Shown one piece after another: positions 15,388 to 22,270 of a DNA stretch of 28,978 nt; position 1 is the stretch's first letter; every line of letters begins with the position of its first letter. Source of the DNA: Pseudomonadota bacterium (GTDB taxonomy: Bacteria; Pseudomonadota; Alphaproteobacteria; Caulobacterales; Caulobacteraceae). Under the pieces are notes generated by a model. That model did no database searches and had not been told where the DNA came from. It saw nothing but the letters and a program-made list of their open reading frames with translations. The stretch lies in NCBI GenBank assembly GCA_023424215.1, contig JAFAEC010000129.1:1-28978 (forward strand). Reading direction: 5' to 3'. The position numbers were made by a program, and so were the translations under genes.

Positions 15388-16935
15388 ATGGAGAAGCCCG
15401 CCAAGCCAGCCGTCCTCACCATCCGCAACGCCCGGAGCGCGGACGTCGACGCCATCTCGGTCCTGGTCTCAAAGGTCTACAAGGACATGCCGGCGCTGAC
15501 GCCGGGCATGCTCCGGGGCCAGATCGCCGCCTACCCGGACGGCCAGTTCGTCGTGGAGTACGAGGGCGAGATCGTCGGCTACGCGGCCGGATTCCGCATC
15601 GACGAGAAGACGGCGATGTCGCCGCACACCTGGGGGCAGATCACCGGCGGAGGATACGCGGCGCGCCACGATCCGCTGGGCGACTGGTTCTACGGCATGG
15701 AGGTATGCGTCGACCCCGACCGCCGCCGGCTGCGCATCGGTCAAAGACTGTACGACGCCCGGCGCGACCTGTGCGAGGCGCAGAATCTGAAGGGGATCGT
15801 GTTCGGCGGGCGGATGCCCGGCCTGGCGCGGCGCAAGGCCGCCTATCCGGACGCGCGCGAATACCTGGACGCGGTGACGGCGCGGAAGCTGAACGATCCG
15901 GTGATCGGCTTCCACATGCGCTCGGGGTTCGAGCCGATCGGGGTGCTGGAGAACTATCTGACCTCCGACACCGCCTCGATGGGGCACGCGGCGCACATGG
16001 TCTGGCGCAATCCCTACTACACCGAGACGCACGGGCGAGGCGCAGCCTTCGCGGTCAAGGAGACGGTGCGGGTGGCGACGGTGCAGTTGCAGGCCCGCAA
16101 GGTCGCCAGCTTCGAAGAATTCATCTCGAACGTCGAATATTTCGTCGACGTCACCTCGGACTACCGCTCGGACTTCGTGGTCTTCCCGGAGCTGTTCACC
16201 CTGCAACTGCTGTCGCTGGAATCGAAGAAGCTGACCCCGGTGGAGTCGATCGAGGCCCTGACCCGCTACACGCCGCGTTTCGTCGAGGCGCTGCGCAGGA
16301 TGGCGGTCGAGTACAATATCAATATCATCGGCGGATCGCATCCGACCCGCACGGACGACGGGGACATCCAGAACGTCGCCTATGTGTTCCTCCGGGACGG
16401 CTCGGTGCACGAGCAGGAGAAAATCCACCCGACCCCGAACGAACGGCACTGGTGGAACATCAAGGGCGGCGACCGCGTCCACGCCATCCCGACCGACTGC
16501 GGGCCGATCGGGGTGCTGATCTGCTATGATTCCGAGTTCCCCGAGCTGGCGCGCCGGCTGGTGGACGAGGGCGCGCGGTTGCTTTTCGTGCCCTTCTGCA
16601 CGGACAACCGGCAGGGCTATCTGCGGGTGCGCTACTGCTCGCAGGCGCGGGCCATCGAGAACCAGTGCTACGTCGCCCTGTCGGGGAATGTCGGCAACCT
16701 GCCGAACGTCGAGAACATGGACGTCCAGTACGCCCAGTCCTGCATCCTGACGCCGTGCGACTTCCCGTTCGCGCGGGACGGGGTGGCGGCCGAGGCGAGC
16801 GAGAACGTCGAGACGGTGACCGTGGCCGACCTCGACCTGTCCGACCTGGCCTGGGCCAAGTCGCAGGGCACGGTGCGCAATCTGCGCGACCGTCGTTTCG
16901 ACCTGTACAAGACGGTCTGGTCCGACGGGGGCTGA
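15388..16935 (+). CDS. GNAT acetyltransferase fused to a nitrilase-superfamily amidohydrolase
   Basis: This 515-residue two-domain protein has a GNAT fold over residues about 8-215, with the acetyl-CoA loop region DPDRRRLRIGQRLYDARR. A carbon-nitrogen hydrolase over residues about 225-505 carries the complete Glu-Lys-Cys triad: E268 in FPELF, K345 in EKIHPTP and C379 in ICYDSEFPEL. Fusions of this type (for example Bacillus YhcX) are known but their substrates are not. The two domains may act in sequence, acetylating an amine and hydrolysing an amide of the same or a related compound. The ATG at 15388 has only a weak GGGG site. The gene stands alone between the efflux promoter and nth. Confidence 0.9.
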   Translation: MEKPAKPAVLTIRNARSADVDAISVLVSKVYKDMPALTPGMLRGQIAAYPDGQFVVEYEGEIVGYAAGFRIDEKTAMSPHTWGQITGGGYAARHDPLGDWFYGMEVCVDPDRRRLRIGQRLYDARRDLCEAQNLKGIVFGGRMPGLARRKAAYPDAREYLDAVTARKLNDPVIGFHMRSGFEPIGVLENYLTSDTASMGHAAHMVWRNPYYTETHGRGAAFAVKETVRVATVQLQARKVASFEEFISNVEYFVDVTSDYRSDFVVFPELFTLQLLSLESKKLTPVESIEALTRYTPRFVEALRRMAVEYNINIIGGSHPTRTDDGDIQNVAYVFLRDGSVHEQEKIHPTPNERHWWNIKGGDRVHAIPTDCGPIGVLICYDSEFPELARRLVDEGARLLFVPFCTDNRQGYLRVRYCSQARAIENQCYVALSGNVGNLPNVENMDVQYAQSCILTPCDFPFARDGVAAEASENVETVTVADLDLSDLAWAKSQGTVRNLRDRRFDLYKTVWSDGG

Positions 16936-17008
16936 GGCCCGAGGGCCGGGGCTGACCTGAGCCGCGCGGCGCAGCGCGGGCTTGGCGTCGCCTGCCACAC
17001 GGCCCTAG

Positions 17009-17773
17009 ATGAAACCGATGGTCCGACCTGCTTCCAGAACGCGTCCCGGACGCGCAAACCCCGACGCCTCCAAACGCCCCGCCGTCCTCACCGGCCCCAT
17101 GGTCCCGGTGCTGCGCTGGCCGCCGGACGAGGACCGGGTGGAGGCGATCTACGCGCGGCTGGCCGGGGTGATGCCCGACCCGAAGACCGAGCTGAACTAC
17201 ACCAACCCCTTCACCTTCGTGGTCGCCGTGGCCCTCTCGGCCCAGGCCACCGACGTCGGCGTCAACAAGGCCACGAACAGGCTGTTCAAGGTCGCCGACA
17301 CGCCGGAGAAGATGCTGGCCCTCGGCGAGGAGGGGCTGATCCCCTACATTTCCTCGATCGGCCTCTACCGGAACAAGGCCAGGAACGTCATCGCGCTGAG
17401 CCGCATCGTCCTCGAGCAGCACGGCGGCGAGGTCCCCCTCACCCGCGAGGCGCTGCAGGCCCTGCCGGGGGTCGGCCGCAAGACCGCCAGCGTGGTGCTG
17501 AACGAGCTGGGCGTCGAGCCGGCGATCGCCGTCGACACCCATGTGTTCCGCGTCTCCCACCGCCTCGGCCTCGCCAACGCGGCCACGCCCGACAAGGTCG
17601 AGGCCCAGTTGCACGAGGTCGTCCCCGAGGCCTGGTTGCCCAAGGCCCACCACTGGCTGATCCTGCACGGCCGCTACGTCTGCACGGCGAGGAAGCCGAA
17701 GTGCAGCGCCTGCGTGATCAGCGAGCTATGCCCGTCCCGCGCGGGGCTGCAGGCGCTGGGGGAGGCGGGCTAG
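17009..17773 (+). CDS. nth: Endonuclease III (DNA glycosylase/AP lyase)
   Basis: This 254-residue protein has the helix-hairpin-helix-GPD motif LPGVGRKTASVVL with catalytic K158 and D176 in VDTHVFR. Its C-terminal [4Fe-4S] cluster motif is CTARKPKCSACVISELC (C-X6-C-X2-C-X5-C). It removes oxidised pyrimidines and nicks the abasic site in base-excision repair. The N-terminus is about 30 residues longer than E. coli Nth and is basic. The ATG at 17009 has no visible ribosome binding site, and an in-frame ATG at 17099 (MVPVLRWPPDED) is an alternative. It lies 73 bases after the GNAT-nitrilase gene and converges with the ATP-grasp gene, whose end is 4 bases before its own. Confidence 0.95.
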   Translation: MKPMVRPASRTRPGRANPDASKRPAVLTGPMVPVLRWPPDEDRVEAIYARLAGVMPDPKTELNYTNPFTFVVAVALSAQATDVGVNKATNRLFKVADTPEKMLALGEEGLIPYISSIGLYRNKARNVIALSRIVLEQHGGEVPLTREALQALPGVGRKTASVVLNELGVEPAIAVDTHVFRVSHRLGLANAATPDKVEAQLHEVVPEAWLPKAHHWLILHGRYVCTARKPKCSACVISELCPSRAGLQALGEAG

Positions 17774-18639
17774 AGGCGGGCTTTCACCGCCGCCGCGAAC
17801 CGCGCCCCGCCGTCCGGCGAGGCTCCGAGGTAGAAGTCCGGCTCGATGAGTTCGGCCTCCATCAGCAGCCAGCCGCCGTCCGGCCCCTGCGCCGTGTCGA
17901 TGCGGGCGTAGAGCAGGTCCTCGTCGATGGCGGCGAGGGTTTTCTGCGCCAGCGCCAGCGCCCCCGGCGGCGGCTCGGGCAGGGCGAGGTAGCGCCCGCC
18001 GAACTGGGTCTGGATGCGGAATTCGCCCGCCACCGGCCGCTTGTTGACGACATGGCTGAGGACGCCGCCGAAGAACAGCAGGCTGGTCTCCCCCTCGGTC
18101 TCGATCGAGGGCAGGTAGGGCTGGATCATCGCCGGCCCCTCCGGCGCGTCGCTCAGCCGATCGCCGCGCGACAGGCGCAGGGTCTTCCACGCCCCGCCGG
18201 AGACGCGCGGCTTGACGATGATCGTGTCGGCCCCCAGCCGGTCGAAGGCGGCGTCGACGTCGGCCTGCGCCGCCCCCTCGACCCAGATCGTCTCCGGGAC
18301 AGCCACGCCCTTCTCCGCCAGCCGGCCGAGGTACGACTTGTCCGAATTCCACGCCAGCTCCGCCGGCGGGTTGAGCATCCGCACGCCCGCGGCCTGCCAC
18401 GTCGCGCTGGCCCGCAGCCAGCGGCCGTGGTCGCGGTGGTAGCCCCAGGCGATCAGCGGCAGGACCAGCGAGAAGCCCCGCAGTCCGGCGGCGTCGTCGA
18501 CATGCTCCGTCCACGGCGTCGGCCGCGCCTCCAGCCCCGCGGTCGCCAGCGCTTCGGACAGACGCTCCAGCACCCCGGGCCACTGGCCGGCGAAGGAGGG
18601 GTCGGCGGGATCGGGGGTGAGGACGGCGATCTCGGTCAC
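17770..18639 (-). CDS. ATP-grasp (RimK/glutathione synthetase-like) protein of unknown substrate
   Basis: This 289-residue protein has the ATP-grasp layout. An N-terminal pre-ATP domain (EIAVLTPDPADPSF) is followed by a central lysine strand DTIIVKPRVSGGAW with a glycine-rich loop, the adenine hinge region MIQPYLPSI, and a metal-binding C-terminal segment LLMEAELIEPDFYL. Such enzymes join a carboxylate to an amine or thiol using ATP. No partner gene identifies the substrate. I prefer the GTG at 18639, because GGAG lies six bases upstream and EIAVLTPD is where homologues usually begin. The ATG at 18678 sits inside the inverted repeat and lacks a ribosome binding site. Its stop overlaps the end of nth by 4 bases (convergent). 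Confidence 0.8.
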   Translation of the reverse strand: MTEIAVLTPDPADPSFAGQWPGVLERLSEALATAGLEARPTPWTEHVDDAAGLRGFSLVLPLIAWGYHRDHGRWLRASATWQAAGVRMLNPPAELAWNSDKSYLGRLAEKGVAVPETIWVEGAAQADVDAAFDRLGADTIIVKPRVSGGAWKTLRLSRGDRLSDAPEGPAMIQPYLPSIETEGETSLLFFGGVLSHVVNKRPVAGEFRIQTQFGGRYLALPEPPPGALALAQKTLAAIDEDLLYARIDTAQGPDGGWLLMEAELIEPDFYLGASPDGGARFAAAVKARL

Positions 18640-18665
18640 GGGGCGCTCCGGTTGGGAGACCCTGC

Positions 18666-18687
18666 CATATAAGGACATCGTTATATG
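18666..18687. promoter_or_regulatory. AT-rich inverted repeat between divergent genes
   Basis: CATATAA (18666-18672) and TTATATG (18681-18687) form perfect 7-base arms around an 8-base spacer. The site lies between the divergent ATP-grasp and PfkB-kinase genes, 27 bases before the GTG of the former and 50 before the ATG of the latter. It may be a shared operator or supply -10-like TATAA elements for both directions. Confidence 0.45.
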
Positions 18688-18737
18688 TCCAGCGGAAAGG
18701 CTGGCGCGCGCACGCCGCAGCCGCTAAGGGCGCGCCC

Positions 18738-19775
18738 ATGACCCAGTCCCCCGCGCCCGCCGCCTTCGACGTCTGCGCCGTCGGCAACGCCATCGTCGAC
18801 GTCCTCGCCCCCTGCGAGCCCGCCTTCCTCGAGGCGCAGGGCCTGGTCCCCGGCTCGATGCAGCTGGTCGACGCCGACCGCAGCGCGGCGCTCTACGCGG
18901 CCATGGCCGCGGGGGTGGAGGCCTCGGGCGGGTCGGCCGGGAACACCGTCGCCGGCGTCGGCTCCTTCGGCGGCCGCGCGGCCGATATCGGCAAGGTCGC
19001 CGACGACCAGCTGGGCGGCGTCTTCACCCACGACATCCACGCCGTCGGCGTCCACTTCGCCACCCCGCCGCTGCACGACGGCGCCGACTCGGGCCACGCC
19101 ACCGGCGTGTGCATGATCAACGTCACGCCGGACGGCCAGCGCACCATGTGCACCTTCCTGGGCGCCGCGAACCAGCTGACCGTCGCCGACATCGACGCCG
19201 GGGTGATCGGGGCCTCGGAGATCGTCTATCTCGAGGGCTATCTGTTCGACCCTGCCCCGGCCCGCGCCGCCTTCGAGGCCGCCGCCGCCGCCGCCCACGC
19301 CGCCGGACGCAAGGTGGCCATCACCCTGTCGGACAGCTTCGTGGTCCACCGCTGGCGGACCGAGCTGCTGCAGTTCATCGAGGCCTCGGCCGACATCGTC
19401 CTCGCCAACGAGGCCGAGCTCCACGCCCTGTTCGAGACCGAGGACTTCGACCACGCCGCCGCCCACCTCGGCCGCATCGTCGAGGTCGCCGCCGTCACCC
19501 GGGGTCCGAAGGGCTCGGTCGTATTCGGCAACGGCGGCGGGGAGCGCGTCGAGGTCGCCGCCTGCCCCGTCGACAAGGTGGTCGACACCACCGGCGCCGG
19601 CGACCAGTACGCCGCCGGCTTCCTGCTCGGCCTCGCCCGCGGCCTGTCGCTGGAGGACGCCGGCAAGCTCGGCTCGCTGGCCGCCACCGAGGTCATCGCC
19701 CACTGGGGCCCGCGCCCGATGACCTCGCTGGAGACGCTGGCGAAGGACGCGGGGCTGACGCTCAACCCCGCCTGA
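18738..19775 (+). CDS. PfkB family carbohydrate kinase (adenosine kinase-like)
   Basis: This 345-residue ribokinase-fold protein has the N-terminal GNAIVDVLAP strand, the substrate-binding GGSAGNTVAGVG motif and the C-terminal PfkB signature DTTGAGDQYAAGFL with the catalytic aspartate. The lid sequence and the position of GGSAGNT resemble the adenosine/inosine-guanosine kinase-like branch common in alphaproteobacteria; substrates in this branch are not always adenosine. AAGGG upstream of the ATG is a fair ribosome binding site. The gene is convergent with the Smr-domain gene and their coding ends overlap by 14 bases (19762-19775), leaving no room for a terminator between them. Confidence 0.87.
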   Translation: MTQSPAPAAFDVCAVGNAIVDVLAPCEPAFLEAQGLVPGSMQLVDADRSAALYAAMAAGVEASGGSAGNTVAGVGSFGGRAADIGKVADDQLGGVFTHDIHAVGVHFATPPLHDGADSGHATGVCMINVTPDGQRTMCTFLGAANQLTVADIDAGVIGASEIVYLEGYLFDPAPARAAFEAAAAAAHAAGRKVAITLSDSFVVHRWRTELLQFIEASADIVLANEAELHALFETEDFDHAAAHLGRIVEVAAVTRGPKGSVVFGNGGGERVEVAACPVDKVVDTTGAGDQYAAGFLLGLARGLSLEDAGKLGSLAATEVIAHWGPRPMTSLETLAKDAGLTLNPA

Positions 19776-20316
19776 TCGTCACGTACAGCGCCCCGTCGCC
19801 GCCGTGGTGGCGGGCCGCCGGTGCGAAGCCCGACACGACCCCGCGCAGCGCGGGGGCCTGCAGCCACTCGTGGACCGAGGCGCGGATCACCCCGGAGCCG
19901 CCGCGCCGCCCCTGTCCGGTGATGACCAGCACCGACCGGTAGCCGCGCGCCTGCGCCCCGATCAGGAAGGCCGTGAGGGCGTCCTGGGCCTGGAAGCGGC
20001 CGTAGCCGTGCAGGTCGATGCGCGCCTCGATCGGGTCGCGCTCGCGCGACAGGCGGCGCTGGCGGCGCGGCTCCAGTTCCTCGGGATGGCCGCGGACGCG
20101 GCTGGGCACGGGCGGGGCGGCGGGCGTCGTCGCGACCGCGGCGCGAGGCGACGCCTTCTGCGCGAGGGAAGCGGCGGTTCGCGGGACCGGCGGCGGTTCG
20201 CCCGGCGCGGCGACAGGGACCCGGGCGGCCTTCCTCGCCTTCGCCGGCGTGACCGTGCCGGTCACCCGGGCCCAGATGCGGCGATCCTCGGGCGTGAGGT
20301 CGTCGCGGCGGCTCAT
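19762..20316 (-). CDS. Smr domain protein (MutS2 C-terminal-like endonuclease)
   Basis: This 184-residue protein has a proline/alanine-rich, probably disordered N-terminal half and a C-terminal Smr domain (about residues 100-184). The domain shows the IDLHGYGRFQAQDAL motif, the LVITGQGRRGGSGVIR loop and a terminal ALYVTIRRG strand. Smr domains nick or bind branched DNA or RNA. The ATG at 20316 overlaps the stop of the HTH gene (ATGA), so translation is coupled. The 3' end overlaps the convergent kinase gene by 14 bases. In related genomes a stand-alone Smr gene often follows mltA, which is not seen here. Confidence 0.88.
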   Translation of the reverse strand: MSRRDDLTPEDRRIWARVTGTVTPAKARKAARVPVAAPGEPPPVPRTAASLAQKASPRAAVATTPAAPPVPSRVRGHPEELEPRRQRRLSRERDPIEARIDLHGYGRFQAQDALTAFLIGAQARGYRSVLVITGQGRRGGSGVIRASVHEWLQAPALRGVVSGFAPAARHHGGDGALYVTIRRG

Positions 20317-20573
20317 TTCGAGCCCGGATCGTTCCCGTCGGGGTCTTCGTCGGAGCCCGGATCCTGCGGCCCGGGCGTCCACGCCAGCAGGTCGCCCGGC
20401 TGGCAGTTCAGTTCGCGGCACAGGGCGTCGAGCGTCGTGAAGCGGATGGCCCGCGCCTTGCCGGTCTTCAGGATCGACAGGTTGGCCAGGGTCACGCCGA
20501 CCCGATCCGCCAGCTCGGTGAGCGACATGCGGCGTTCGAGGAGAATGCGGTCGAGCTGGACGCGGATGGCCAT
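20313..20573 (-). CDS. Small Cro/CI-type HTH regulator (YozG-like, DUF2975 partner)
   Basis: This 86-residue protein has a single XRE-type helix-turn-helix over residues about 5-65. SLTELADRVGVTLANLSILKTGKA is followed by IRFTTLDALCRELNCQPGDLL, the typical ending of the YozG-like family. The last 20 residues are acidic and glycine/proline-rich. Proteins of this family are regularly encoded next to a DUF2975 membrane protein, as here (46 bases downstream of it), and probably regulate their own operon. The site upstream of the ATG is weak (GAGAAC). Its stop is overlapped by the Smr start. Confidence 0.88.
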   Translation of the reverse strand: MAIRVQLDRILLERRMSLTELADRVGVTLANLSILKTGKARAIRFTTLDALCRELNCQPGDLLAWTPGPQDPGSDEDPDGNDPGSK

Positions 20574-20619
20574 GGGAAGTTCTCTATACCGGCGCCGGGC
20601 GGATCGGGAAGGCGGCGGC

Positions 20620-21210
20620 TCAGATGGTCAGTTCGGATTCGCGCCGCAGCCGGGCGCCTTCGCGGAACACCTGGGCGAGCACGAAAACAACCAGCACCGA
20701 AAAGGCCGGGGTGACGAGGTTGAACAGGCTGGGCGGCTCCAGGGCGCCGCGCACAAGCCGCGACACCAGCGTCTGGCCGATCCAGGCGCCCCCGGTGACC
20801 GTGGCCAGGGTCAGGCCGATCTGCTTCAGCCGGCTGACGTTGTCGGGGTGGAAGGGGTCGCCGATCCGCAGGGTGTGAACCATGGCCCGCAGGTTACGCA
20901 GGATCAGCGCGAAACCGCCGAGGTAGGCGATGATGGCCCCCAGGGCGAACAGGACGTAGGCGCGCGGCACGGGGACGCTGGTGCCCTCGTCGCCGGCGGT
21001 GACGGTCAGACCGAGCGGGCCCAGCGGCACGAAGGTCGTGAAGATGAAGGCCAGGACCACCGCGCAGGTGGCGATCACCAGGGCCCAGAAGGCGGCCCCG
21101 AGGGCGACGCCGAGCAGGCGGGTGATGGGTCCCGGGCCGAGGGCCGGCAGGGCGGCGGTCCGGACGACAGGAAGGCGGATCCCGAGCGATGACGTCTTCG
21201 GGAAGCGCAT
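20620..21210 (-). CDS. DUF2975 family membrane protein
   Basis: This 196-residue protein has four predicted transmembrane helices at about residues 30-60, 85-110, 130-150 and 160-182. The signature segment between helices 2 and 3, RAMVHTLRIGDPFHPDNVSRLKQIG, is the DUF2975 hallmark. Its function is unknown; the constant pairing with a YozG-like HTH protein suggests a membrane-linked regulatory pair. The ATG at 21210 has AAAGG 10 bases upstream and lies 14 bases after the second small ORF. The first 25 residues before helix 1 are basic and likely cytoplasmic. Confidence 0.85.
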   Translation of the reverse strand: MRFPKTSSLGIRLPVVRTAALPALGPGPITRLLGVALGAAFWALVIATCAVVLAFIFTTFVPLGPLGLTVTAGDEGTSVPVPRAYVLFALGAIIAYLGGFALILRNLRAMVHTLRIGDPFHPDNVSRLKQIGLTLATVTGGAWIGQTLVSRLVRGALEPPSLFNLVTPAFSVLVVFVLAQVFREGARLRRESELTI

Positions 21211-21224
21211 GGGCGTGTGGCCTT

Positions 21225-21344
21225 TCAGGCCGGAAGTCGGGGCGCGATCGCCGCGCGGGGTCCGGCGAACCCTCGCGCGGTCTTATTCATCGCGGTTGTC
21301 ATGCAGATCGTCAAAGCTCCAGCGATCGCCAGAAGGAAGATCAC
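21225..21344 (-). CDS. Candidate 39-aa hydrophobic small protein (second tiny ORF)
   Basis: The frame starts with GTG at 21344-21342 overlapping the stop of the first tiny ORF (GTGA) and ends 14 bases before the DUF2975 start. Residues 1-18 are hydrophobic (VIFLLAIAGALTICMTTA), followed by a basic tail with one lysine and four arginines. Codon third positions are G or C in 29 of 39 codons, less than in the neighbours, so coding is uncertain. It could instead be leader RNA between two genes. The tight start/stop overlap and the lack of a frame break through the whole gap are the arguments for it. Confidence 0.42.
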   Translation of the reverse strand: MIFLLAIAGALTICMTTAMNKTARGFAGPRAAIAPRLPA

Positions 21345-21457
21345 AGGAACTGGACGATGGTGGCGACCAGGGCGGCCGGCATGGCGGCGAGCAGGAAGGC
21401 GTTCAGAATGCCGTGGCCGACCTTTTCGATGAAGTAGGAAGCGTTCATGGTGTCCAT
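21341..21457 (-). CDS. 38-aa single-helix membrane peptide leading the DUF2975 operon
   Basis: The ATG at 21457 follows GGAG at a 7-base distance. The 38-residue product has a short polar N-terminus (MDTMNASYFIEKVGHG) and one predicted membrane helix over residues 16-38 (ILNAFLLAAMPAALVATIVQ). Third codon positions are G or C in 35 of 38 codons, as expected for genes here. It is the first ORF of a leftward series with the DUF2975 and HTH genes. The function is unknown; it could be a small partner of the DUF2975 protein. It is too short to be called by most gene finders. Confidence 0.72.
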   Translation of the reverse strand: MDTMNASYFIEKVGHGILNAFLLAAMPAALVATIVQFL

Positions 21458-21532
21458 TGTCGTTCTCCGTCAGTCCTGAGAAGGGGCGTTTTTGCCCCGG
21501 TTGTCCGTTACCGCTGCAATGATCGTCCGGCT

Positions 21533-21546
21533 TTGCCTTGGATCAA
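21533..21546 (-). promoter_or_regulatory. FNR/FixK-like box upstream of the leftward operon
   Basis: Minus-strand TTGAT-CCAA-GGCAA matches the FNR/FixK consensus TTGAT-N4-ATCAA at 8 of 10 defined bases, with the left half-site perfect. It lies 76-89 bases upstream of the 38-aa ORF start, a workable distance for an activator at about -41 of a transcript starting near 21498. A single imperfect site can occur by chance. Confidence 0.35.
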
Positions 21547-21610
21547 GGAACGGCGCGGCCTCCGTTCTTGGGATAATAGATAGACCCTGCCCTGCCGAAA
21601 ATCACGTTAC

Positions 21611-21627
21611 ATATCGTTTAACGATAT
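21611..21627. promoter_or_regulatory. 17-bp perfect palindrome upstream of rdgB
   Basis: ATATCGTT-T-AACGATAT is symmetric at every position. It lies 44-60 bases before the rdgB ATG, in an AT-rich pocket with TATTAA next to it, where a promoter would be expected. The length and symmetry suit a dimeric HTH repressor such as an ArsR-type protein. I cannot name the regulator. Confidence 0.55.
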
Positions 21628-21670
21628 TAAACTTGTGCAATGAAACGTAACAGCGACGCCTGAGGCCAGA

Positions 21671-22270
21671 ATGTTGAAGCTTGTCAAAGGGATGCGGCTT
21701 GTGGCCGCGACCCATAACCCGGGCAAGGCGCGCGAGATCGAAGCGCTGCTGGACGGACATTACGCGGTGGTCACCGCGGGCGACCTGAATCTTCCGGAGC
21801 CGGACGAGACCGAGAGCACCTTCGCCGGCAACGCCCTGCTCAAGGCCCGTCACGCCGCCGACCGCTCGGGCGAGACAGCGCTGGCGGATGACTCCGGACT
21901 TTCGGTGGCGGCGCTGGGCGGGGCGCCGGGCATCTTCTCCGCGCGCTGGGCCGGACCCGACAAGGATTTCGCCTTCGCCATGCGCCGCGTCGAGGAACGG
22001 CTGGAAGAGACCGGCTCCGACGACCGGCGGGCGTGGTTCACCTCGGCCCTGGCGGTGGCCTGGCCCGACGGCCCGGCGGTGGTGGTCGAGGGCCGCGTCG
22101 ACGGGACCCTGACCTTTCCCCCGCGCGGCGGCCGCGGCTTCGGCTACGATCCGATCTTCGTGCCGGACGGCTACAGCGAGACCTTCGGCGAGATGGATCC
22201 GGCGCTGAAGGACTCGATCAGCCACCGCGCGCGGGCCTTCGCGAAGCTGAAGGCGGCGCTGATTGACTGA
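21671..22270 (+). CDS. rdgB: XTP/dITP diphosphatase (RdgB/HAM1)
   Basis: This 199-residue protein has the HAM1 signatures: ATHNPGKAREIEALL near the N-terminus, DETESTFAGNALLKA, ALADDSGLSV with catalytic acidic residues, GRGFGYDPIF, and a terminal KDSISHRARAFAKL. It hydrolyses dITP, XTP and ITP to monophosphates, cleaning the nucleotide pool of deaminated purines. The ATG at 21671 has GAGG six bases upstream; the first seven residues precede the core strand, so the second ATG at 21692 (MRLVAATHN) is possible. Its end overlaps hemW by 8 bases. In many alphaproteobacteria rph precedes rdgB; here it does not, and rdgB is the first gene after the palindrome. Confidence 0.95.
   Translation: MLKLVKGMRLVAATHNPGKAREIEALLDGHYAVVTAGDLNLPEPDETESTFAGNALLKARHAADRSGETALADDSGLSVAALGGAPGIFSARWAGPDKDFAFAMRRVEERLEETGSDDRRAWFTSALAVAWPDGPAVVVEGRVDGTLTFPPRGGRGFGYDPIFVPDGYSETFGEMDPALKDSISHRARAFAKLKAALID

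Larger units (their letters stand above)
21458..21670. promoter_or_regulatory. Divergent control region between the small-ORF/DUF2975 operon and rdgB
   Basis: These 213 bases hold several signals. GGGGC-GTTTTT-GCCCC (21483-21498) is a hairpin in the leader of the leftward operon. TTGATCCAAGGCAA on the minus strand (21533-21546) is an FNR/FixK-like site. GGATAATAGA lies around 21568-21577, and a 17-bp palindrome lies at 21611-21627 before rdgB. No tRNA or other gene is visible. Confidence 0.45.

Noticed and set aside
18640..18678. ATG 18678 as start of the ATP-grasp gene
   Set aside because: No ribosome binding site, and it sits in the inverted repeat; the GTG at 18639 has GGAG at the right distance.
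20313..21210. HTH protein plus membrane protein as a toxin-antitoxin pair
   Set aside because: DUF2975 with a YozG-like regulator is a recurring non-TA pair; the membrane protein is four-helix and 196 residues, unlike known TA toxins, and no toxicity motif is seen.
21618..21630. CtrA binding site TTAA-N-TTAA upstream of rdgB
   Set aside because: The spacer is 5 bases where the CtrA consensus needs 7, and the TTAA copies are explained by the palindrome and its flank.
21602..22225. Minus-strand open frame of 207 residues over rdgB
   Set aside because: It is a shadow of rdgB with arginine/glycine-rich composition, and its start lies in the palindrome region without a ribosome binding site.
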